A stretch of DNA of 64,000 nt from Nageia nagi. Its lineage: Eukaryota > Pinophyta. Within the stretch, counting starts at the first letter, position 1, and every line of letters begins with the position of its first letter. The stretch is taken from positions 52,204,001-52,268,000 of the forward strand of contig JBITNC010000001.1 in the NCBI GenBank assembly GCA_050084985.1, written 5' to 3'. The notes beneath the pieces were generated by a model. It was given only the letters and a program-made list of their open reading frames with translations, was not told the DNA's origin and did not search any database. The position numbers and the translations under genes are program-made. Shown piece by piece: positions 58,000-64,000 of this stretch.

Positions 58000-58707
58000 A
58001 CTTCTCTTCTTCTTTAGTATCCTCATTACCTAAGAAAGGTTTCAAATTCCTCTCATATTGCTTAATGATACTACATTAACTAGCTCATGTGTAGTGTTAT
58101 AAAAAACCAATTCTGGCCTCCATATGTACAACAACATGGATAAGAATTGTTGGTCAATATAATCACTTTCTTTTATAATCTGATTCATGATATCTCTCAT
58201 GGCTTTAATAACATTACTAGCATGTTCCTCTCTAGCTAAAGCAATGAAGTGATGGAACATTTTATAAACCAACTCATTCATGTACAAAGATAAAAAGATG
58301 CAACCCATTATAGTTTTAGCAAATATTTCAAGTATGGAAACTCTTATAGGGAAATAAGAACATGTGAAACCCCCCAATCTTTCAAAGCTACTAAATAATA
58401 ACTGAAATATTATTCTCAATGTATCATCATCATAGGGAGCATTAGATGCAAAACTTCTTAAAATCTTGCTCAAACAAGAAGTAACCATTATTCTTACCTC
58501 CATATTTATATGTTCCAACCATATAGGCTGGCCTAAATCCTTCACTAACAGATTTATAGCTACTTATGTTTGATCCATCATATGCAAACAATATTCTATC
58601 TCACCTACAGTGTAAAGGAGAGAATATCTTGGTTGAAATATAAGTCTAACTTTACCTCTCATATTATTAAGCTTCTCAATAAACTCTTTTCCTCCCAACA
58701 GTGCCAT
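58000..58707 (-). pseudogene. PDS5: PDS5-like (cohesin regulator) N-terminal fragment, intronless
   Basis: PDS5 is a HEAT-repeat protein that binds the cohesin ring and helps hold sister chromatids together. ATG 58707 opens MALLGGKEFIEKLNN; after stops and a frameshift the 58545-58042 frame reads VRIMVTSCLSKILRSFASNA, PYDDDTLRIIFQLLFSSFE, FPIRVSILEIFAKT, LYMNELVYKMFHHFIALARE and MRDIMNQIIKESDYID. These follow the plant PDS5 order: VASCxxEIxRxxAPxAPY, then FQLxxxSFExL, RVSILExxAK, MFQHF, and METIMxxxxEESEDI. One shift near 58070 leads to NLKPFL, matching the LKPYL position. Plant PDS5 genes have introns across this part, so an intronless copy suggests an RNA intermediate. It begins 70 bp after a retroelement primer site. 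Confidence 0.75.
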
Positions 58708-58773
58708 TATCTTCAAAACCCTATCTCCAAGTGCATAGATGAGTTATTCACCCATAGGCTAGCAGGATGTTTT

Positions 58774-58784
58774 CTTTGATACCA
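58774..58784 (-). promoter_or_regulatory. tRNA-iMet type primer-binding site
   Basis: Minus strand TGGTATCAAAG, one base after the LTR end (TTACA) at 58786. It matches the tRNA-iMet primer site TGGTATCAGAG with one transition. Confidence 0.75.
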
Positions 58785-58785
58785 T

Positions 58786-59572
58786 TGTAATGTAGTTTTC
58801 TAAACATGCATAATTAACTTAATCCAATTCCACATTCATTCACAAATTAGGGCACAATAGTAAATTCTCATTCACCATCCAATAATGCTCTCAATACTGA
58901 AATATTATAATTGTAAGCAGATATGATATATAGCAATGTAGAATCTCATAGAATATGTGAAAACAACCAAACTAGGGCATAATTACATATCTATAACATA
59001 GCAGTAATATGCCTTTAAAATACTCTAATCTGCATACATTTCCATGCACAAAGAATGATAATAGTACAATGGTAATAAAGTAACACTCATTCACATTAGA
59101 AGAGCAATATGAGAGCCAAATATCAATAATAATGATCACAAATAAGTATAGGGTTGTAACAAGTCTATAACAAGTTTTAGGGAAAAGCCCAAGACTCCAA
59201 AATGCATAACAAATACTCTTAATGGTTGGTGCAAGCTTTCAAGCAACAAGAATGGTTGATGCAAGTCTCTAGATGGCTCCCAAGGTCTAGCACTAGGGTT
59301 AGAAGGTCCTCTAAATATGGAGAAAGCTCTCCAAGTGAATGAAAATGCAAATAGGCCACTTATAAGCTAGGGAGTAGCCCTAGTCCTTAGAAGGAAGAGA
59401 GGTGAGCAACCCCAACTCTAATATGATCTAAGATCAAATTCAAGAATTATGATACTTAAGTGGTGAATCTCTTCTCCTTTTATAGGTGCCTTTACCTTGA
59501 AATTACCAATAATTAAACTCTTGGAAAAAATTTATACCTTCTAGAAGGTTTCTCAAAATTGAGGACATTATA
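58786..59572 (-). mobile_element. 5' LTR of a PDS5-carrying retroelement
   Basis: On the minus strand it runs from TATAATGTCCTC (59572; TG changed to TA) to CTACATTACA (58786), 787 bp, with terminal inverted relatives TGTAATGT/ACATTACA. A TATA box, CTATAAAAGGAGAAGAG, lies at about 59478-59490. Ends and TATA context resemble the solo LTR in copia E (TGTAATGTCTCC and TATAAAAGGAGATGG), which suggests the same superfamily. The partner 3' LTR was not found in the window. Confidence 0.7.
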
Positions 59573-60340
59573 GAATTTATGACAACTAAGATTTTATCTA
59601 TAAATTATTTGAACTATACATTTATATATGTTGGATTAGGAAATTTTTATTTATTTGAACATATTAACCCAATATCAATAACATTTGAAAAGGAACATAA
59701 AATATGGGAATTCTACTTTGATGGGGTTATATATATAAAAAGAGTTGTACCAAGTATTATTTTCAAGTCTCTTATGGGGCATATCAGAATATTTTCATAC
59801 TAGTTAACTTGGGCTTGTACTAACAATCGAACAAAATATGAAGCATTGTATTTGGGTCTTAATCAGCTAACAAGGTTTGGTATAAGATGCCTAAAAGTAT
59901 ATGGAGACTCATAAATAATCAATAATCAAGTCATAAACAAATGCAATGCTAAACACCATTATTCAAAAACCTACCAAAATAGAGTGTGGGACTTAATAGA
60001 ATCTTTCTTGGCTCTAAATTTTAAAGCCATTTCAAAAAGCACTATGAACTAGTTAATGTGCTTGCTTCTAAGGATGGTCATTTTAACTTAACTTGTGGCT
60101 CGGAAGGTTAAGGTGATGTATAGATCTTTAGTCCTTAATCAAGCTAGTTACTAGTGAGTTTTTCATTATGCTAAATAAATTATTGAATTTTTGGATAATG
60201 AAGTTATTTGTCATGTCTCTAGACCAAAGGAATTGCCTAACTACTTTCAGGAAGAAGATGTGTTAAAATTTAGGAATAAGGTTATTCCTAAATGATTGAT
60301 TTTATTTAAAAACATGTTTGACTTAGAGAATTATTAATAA
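59573..60340 (+). pseudogene. pol: Gypsy RNase H domain and linker before RT
   Basis: The plus strand reads EHKIWEFYFDGVIYI (first Asp), then after a stop WACTNNRTKYEALYLGL (Glu), CLKVYGDS (Asp) and IINNQV, then a linker RPKELPNYFQEEDVLKF-RNKVIPK and LFKNMFDLENY. The RNase H fold strands are in order. In some plant gypsy elements an RNase H and a similar linker precede RT; here RT itself is missing. Stops throughout. Cut on the left by the LTR of the PDS5 unit. Confidence 0.6.
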
Positions 60341-61250
60341 GAAAAAGTTCTATTACTATGAAATAATATTATTATAAAGAATAATAATGCAAAATGAACT
60401 TTAAAGGTGGCTAATTTGAGGAGGTTTTGAGGTGATGATTTTAAACCACCTCAATTTGGGATTTTAGTCGTAGTTTTTATGGGGTGATTTTAAATCATCC
60501 CCATAAAATTACAAATAGATTATGTTGATTTATGAATAGTAAATTAGCATAATTGATGATCTCCATAACCAAAATTAGATGGAAAAATTCTAACCTTCAA
60601 ATTAACAAGTTAGTTCTTGCTCCATTCAATAGGATGAGCTAGGGTTTTAAAGTAAAAACATGAAAAAAATAAAGGAAAATAAAAATGGTAAAAAAATTAG
60701 GGTGTAGGAAGGAAATGAGAAAGGTGGAGCATGGGTCCAACCTGGGCATCCAATAGATCATACCAAAATCATAGGGAAGGATACCTAGTTAACAACCACA
60801 TATCACAAAAGCACCTCCATTTGCAATGAGGGAATCGAGCTTAAAGGCCTCAAATGCTCATCCATAATCATTTATATAATAAGAAACATGAACCACATAC
60901 AACCATTTAAGCTAACCAAAATACAAATGATGAAGCAAAAGGGAAAATAAATTAAATTCCATTCTCTACAAATAAACATTTACAAACACTCAAAGGAAAA
61001 AATACCTACATGATCCAATCTATAGATATTGAAAAATGTACTTTTTTGAATAGTTGTATTTATTGTATTAAAATGCTTTGATACATTATTTGATTTATTC
61101 ATAATGTTTAATATGCAAATTCAAACTATTCAAAAAGGACCAAAATTAGAGCAAAAAGTAACTTTTATTTTAAAAGGTTCAAAAGTGGGTATCTAGCATT
61201 TCTCACTTAAGTTATCAAGGGAGGTATATAACTCAATGCAAAAATAGAAT
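60341..61250. other. No gene; contains paired hairpins
   Basis: AT-rich noncoding sequence. Two adjacent strong inverted repeats at 60427-60454 (arms TTGAGGTG and CACCTCAA) and 60475-60508 (arms TTTTATGGGG and CCCCATAAAA, then TGATTT and AAATCA inside) share the core TGATTTTAAA. Confidence 0.5.
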
Positions 61251-62500
61251 TTTCCCTCCTAATTCATTTATGCTCCTAATTTTGAAATTGTTCTCATATA
61301 ATTTTGTGCTTATAATTTGCTCTCAAGTCTCAAGCTAGGGTTTGAAGCTAAGTTTGAAGATTTCAAGGGTTTACTCTCCAAATCATCCATCAAACTTCAT
61401 CAAGCTACCTATAATGGAGGATAGGTAACATGCCTATGGTGATTTCATGGTTGAATTGAATTATTATTGTATGTATTGTATGTTCTCAAGATTTTTGTAG
61501 CTCTTGAAGATCTTTTCACCATTGGAGAAGCTTGGATCTACCTATCAATTATATCCACCAATAATTTTGTGCATTTAGTATTATGTTTAGACTAATTTCA
61601 TGATAGTTTGCATTTCCACCATTATATTTGTCATTTGAATCCATACTATCATTAATATTTATTGTTAATACTCATTGGATCTTGTGGGTATCCTTGAATC
61701 TATTTGATTCAAGGATCTTTAAAGATCTTAGTCTTTGAATCATTTGAAGGCTTTGGAAGGTTTGAATTGCTAGATCTTGCATCTTGTTGTCAATACATGT
61801 AAAGATTGATTTTATTATTTAAATAAACCATTAAATTTGCATTAGTAACATATATATGCAATCATTTGCACCATAGACATACAAATTTTGTTTGTTCTCA
61901 CTGATTTGAGGGCTTAGAGGCTCACATGCTTCTTTAGAGTGAGGAAACTCACTCCAAGCTCACCTAGGTGACTTAAAGGGCCTAGGCTAGGAGGCATTGC
62001 TTCCCATTTAGATGCATTTAGGTTTTTATTTTCATTCTTGCAAAGTTTTAGTTTAATATTTTGAAATTTGAATCTATCTTTATCTAGGTTTTTAGTGAGT
62101 GCACACTTAGTAAAGCATTGTTATGTATGTAGAGATTTGTGTGTGCATTTGACTAGTTTATGCTTGTTGAGATACATGTAGCATAAATTTTACCACACAT
62201 TAAATGGTAAACCCAACATGAACTTACTATAACCTAAAAATTTGGTTTTCTCTTCTCCTTTATCCTTTAATTTGAAAGTTTTACTCATTTTTGGGGTTTT
62301 CTTGATTTTCACCCACCTAAGTGGGAAAAATAAGTAAAGCTTATCTATTTAGATCCAATTTTGAGAAAAAGTTTTATAGGGAGTTCTAAGAGTTGGGGGA
62401 AACCAAATATAATATTTTGGAGCTTGAATTTGCATTTTTTCCCAAAGGTAACCCCTAATGCGCCTACAAATAGCAGTAAGAAGGTTGTAGACCTATTCTA
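61251..62500. other. No gene recognised, LTR or leader-like sequence
   Basis: Long, T-rich on the plus strand, no ORFs. The style (TTCAAG, ATCTTG, CTTGAAGATC words, then GTGAGGAAACTCACTCC near 61940) is like transcribed LTR or leader sequence of large gypsy elements, but no partner copy or primer site was found. Confidence 0.35.
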
Positions 62501-62519
62501 GGGCCTAAAACACACTTCA

Positions 62520-62695
62520 ATCTAGGTGCCATATTCCCAAACCCTAGGCACATCCCCCATTATGAATAGCCCCCAAGAATAGTCTCCACTAAATCTAGAC
62601 CCTAAGCACACTGTGCTTAGATTGTAGGCGCAATCCCCATTGTGCCTAGCCCCTCGACATACTACACCCAAACCCTAGGCATAGCCCTGACCCAT
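62520..62695. repeat. CCTAGGCAC-type imperfect repeats with a palindrome
   Basis: Words (A/G)ACCCTA(G/A)GCAC, CCCCATT(A/G)TG and TAGCCCC recur three times. In the middle, CTAAGCACA and TGTGCTTAG form a perfect 9-bp inverted repeat around one base (62602-62620). This patch is richer in G+C than its surroundings. Confidence 0.6.
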
Positions 62696-62749
62696 AAACT
62701 ATAAGATTACAATTTTCAATTTAATATTTACTCATGAATCAATTCACAC

Positions 62750-63746
62750 TTAAAATAATTAAGTGCTTGTAAAGGGAATTCAAGAAATAAATTGTAAACA
62801 CAAAGAAGAGCAAAAGCATTCACCAAAGAAGAGATAAGCAAGATTTATCCTAGTTCACCCAGTGTGGGCTACATCCAGCTCAAAAGCTCTCTACTATTAA
62901 TGGGGAGAATCACTTTACAAAGCCTCCAAAGACCTTCAAAACCTCCTCTCAAATTCACAACACACTCTCAGCTCTAAAAATCACAACAAAACTAAAAACA
63001 CTTCCTGAAATCCTCTTCCTTCCCCCTTCTATCCAATTTGCTCCCCTTTTATATAATTTTTGGAGCTAAAATTGGAGAGAATTACAACTTAATAAAATCA
63101 ACAAAAAACCTATTTTTAGATACCCATTAACCTCCTTGATCTTCTTATCAAATTTGGGCTCAATTGGTTACAAAAATCTCCTAAAAATGAGCTCTGAAAC
63201 TAAAAAACATGCTCTCTAGACTATTACAAGCTTAAAAATTAACTCAACCTAAAAATAGGACCTTAGGTGAATCAAAAATCATGAAAAACCTTTGAAAAAT
63301 GCCAAAATACATTAAAATACTCCAAAACTAGGTGGGTGCACTGTGGTGCTAACATGTGGCACGTTTTGGGCAGCGGTCAAACTTGGTTGACTGATGGCTA
63401 GCTGACTGGGAAGGTGGTCTATGTGGTAGTCTCGCATGGCGGATAGGTTGCGCATGATTGCTATCACACGGGCAGATGGTGGTAGCAATCAAAGCATGAT
63501 CAAACTCTCAATGCAGGCATCTATGTGGTCCGATGTGGTCTAGCGGGTCCTGCCAAAATATTTAAATTTTATATATATATATATATATTCAAAAATACAT
63601 AAAATGGACTTAAGGCCATATCTTCCTCATATGGACTCAGATTCTCAATCCAAAAGAAGCATCAGAAAGCTGAAGACAAGATGATCACACTGAACATACT
63701 GAAATGGAGATTACTAAATGTTGAAGGGATCCAAATTTTTGGATCA
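62750..63746 (-). mobile_element. 3' LTR of gypsy G (left end approximate)
   Basis: On the minus strand, the polypurine tract AATGGGGAGGAA is followed by TGATCCAAAAATTTGG at 63746. A TATA box (TTATATAAAAGGGG) lies at about 63046-63056, and downstream the words GCTGGATGTAGCCCACACTGG resemble R/U5 sequence of plant LTRs. A (TA)n run is at 63571-63589. The outer end near 62750-62770 is not fixed. Confidence 0.6.
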
Positions 63747-63786
63747 TTCCTCCCCATTGAGAGAGAGCTTTTATCCCCAAAAGCAT

Positions 63787-64000
63787 TTAGGATGATGGAA
63801 TGAGGTGAGGGTAGAGCTCCCTCACCCGATCAACTGCATACCACTTGGCCTTGTATGGATGTTGGCCCTTCACTCCAATATGCCACAACTCATGTATGCC
63901 ACTACGAGATGATCGTTGCTTCTTTTCCAATATTACATCCTCAACTAACACATTCATGTGCTCAGGGGCTAAATCCTCGACTGATGGTAACATGACATCT
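63787..64000 (-). pseudogene. pol: Gypsy G integrase C-terminal tail
   Basis: A 68-codon minus-strand frame (63993-63787) reads EDVILEKKQRSSRSGIHE, LWHIGVKGQHPYKAKWY and VRELYPHL. This resembles the end of Ty3/gypsy polyproteins, where a chromodomain-like segment (I-L-x-R...L-V-x-W...A-T-W-E...HPxL) follows integrase. It ends 27 bp before the polypurine tract of the adjacent LTR, the expected place. The rest of the element lies beyond the window edge. Confidence 0.6.

Overview
This window looks like a piece of a large, very AT-rich plant nuclear genome, most likely a gymnosperm. That placement rests on transposon types and the acyltransferases, and is an inference. It is a graveyard of nested retrotransposons with one small island of host genes at about 35.5-49.5 kb. 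I see no bacterial or organellar features and no tRNA or rRNA genes.

Gene island: three BAHD (HXXXD-type) acyltransferase copies lie within 14 kb. Copies 1 (35529-36839) and 2 (38614-39928) are on the minus strand, about 3.1 kb apart, and are recent tandem duplicates. Both derive from a 437-residue protein, but copy 1 has three 1-base deletions and copy 2 one 1-base insertion. Copy 3 (plus strand, 42836-49545) is older and more diverged. It has lost about 128 codons including the catalytic HXXXD motif, and is split in its C-terminal half by a complete Ty1/copia element (43414-49170). A 1105-bp solo LTR with a perfect 5-bp target duplication is nested in that element's gag. The order is therefore gene, then copia, then solo LTR.

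Left half (0-34.6 kb): layered retroelements. A copia gag on the minus strand (4582-5100) runs into an acidic ORF region packed with perfect short inverted repeats. Next come a Tat-like Ty3/gypsy element on the minus strand (about 5.8-14.1 kb, with a 2.9-kb insertion between protease and RT), a LINE RT fragment (14.1-14.6 kb), a truncated minus-strand copia (14.7-18.1 kb), and a plus-strand gypsy gag-protease that ends in a 30-bp coding tandem repeat (18.4-21.4 kb). A near-complete plus-strand gypsy (22.74-31.43 kb) is inserted in the gag gene of another minus-strand gypsy. A MITE-like element and a 130-bp palindrome close this half.

Right half (49.5-64 kb): a decayed copia (51.77-55.9 kb); an LTR-PBS unit whose first ORF is a piece of the cohesin regulator PDS5, suggesting gene capture by a retroelement; a gypsy RNase H fragment; and the LTR plus integrase tail of another gypsy.

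Decay mode: in the copia inside BAHD copy 3, all pol domains stay in one frame over about 4 kb with no indel, yet ten in-frame stops occur. Each can be explained by one C-to-T or G-to-A change, and all six differences between its LTRs are transitions. This fits deamination of methylated cytosine. The BAHD copies instead decay by single-base indels. Working purely by eye, most TE boundaries are good to tens of bases, except LTRs and target duplications where exact bases are given.
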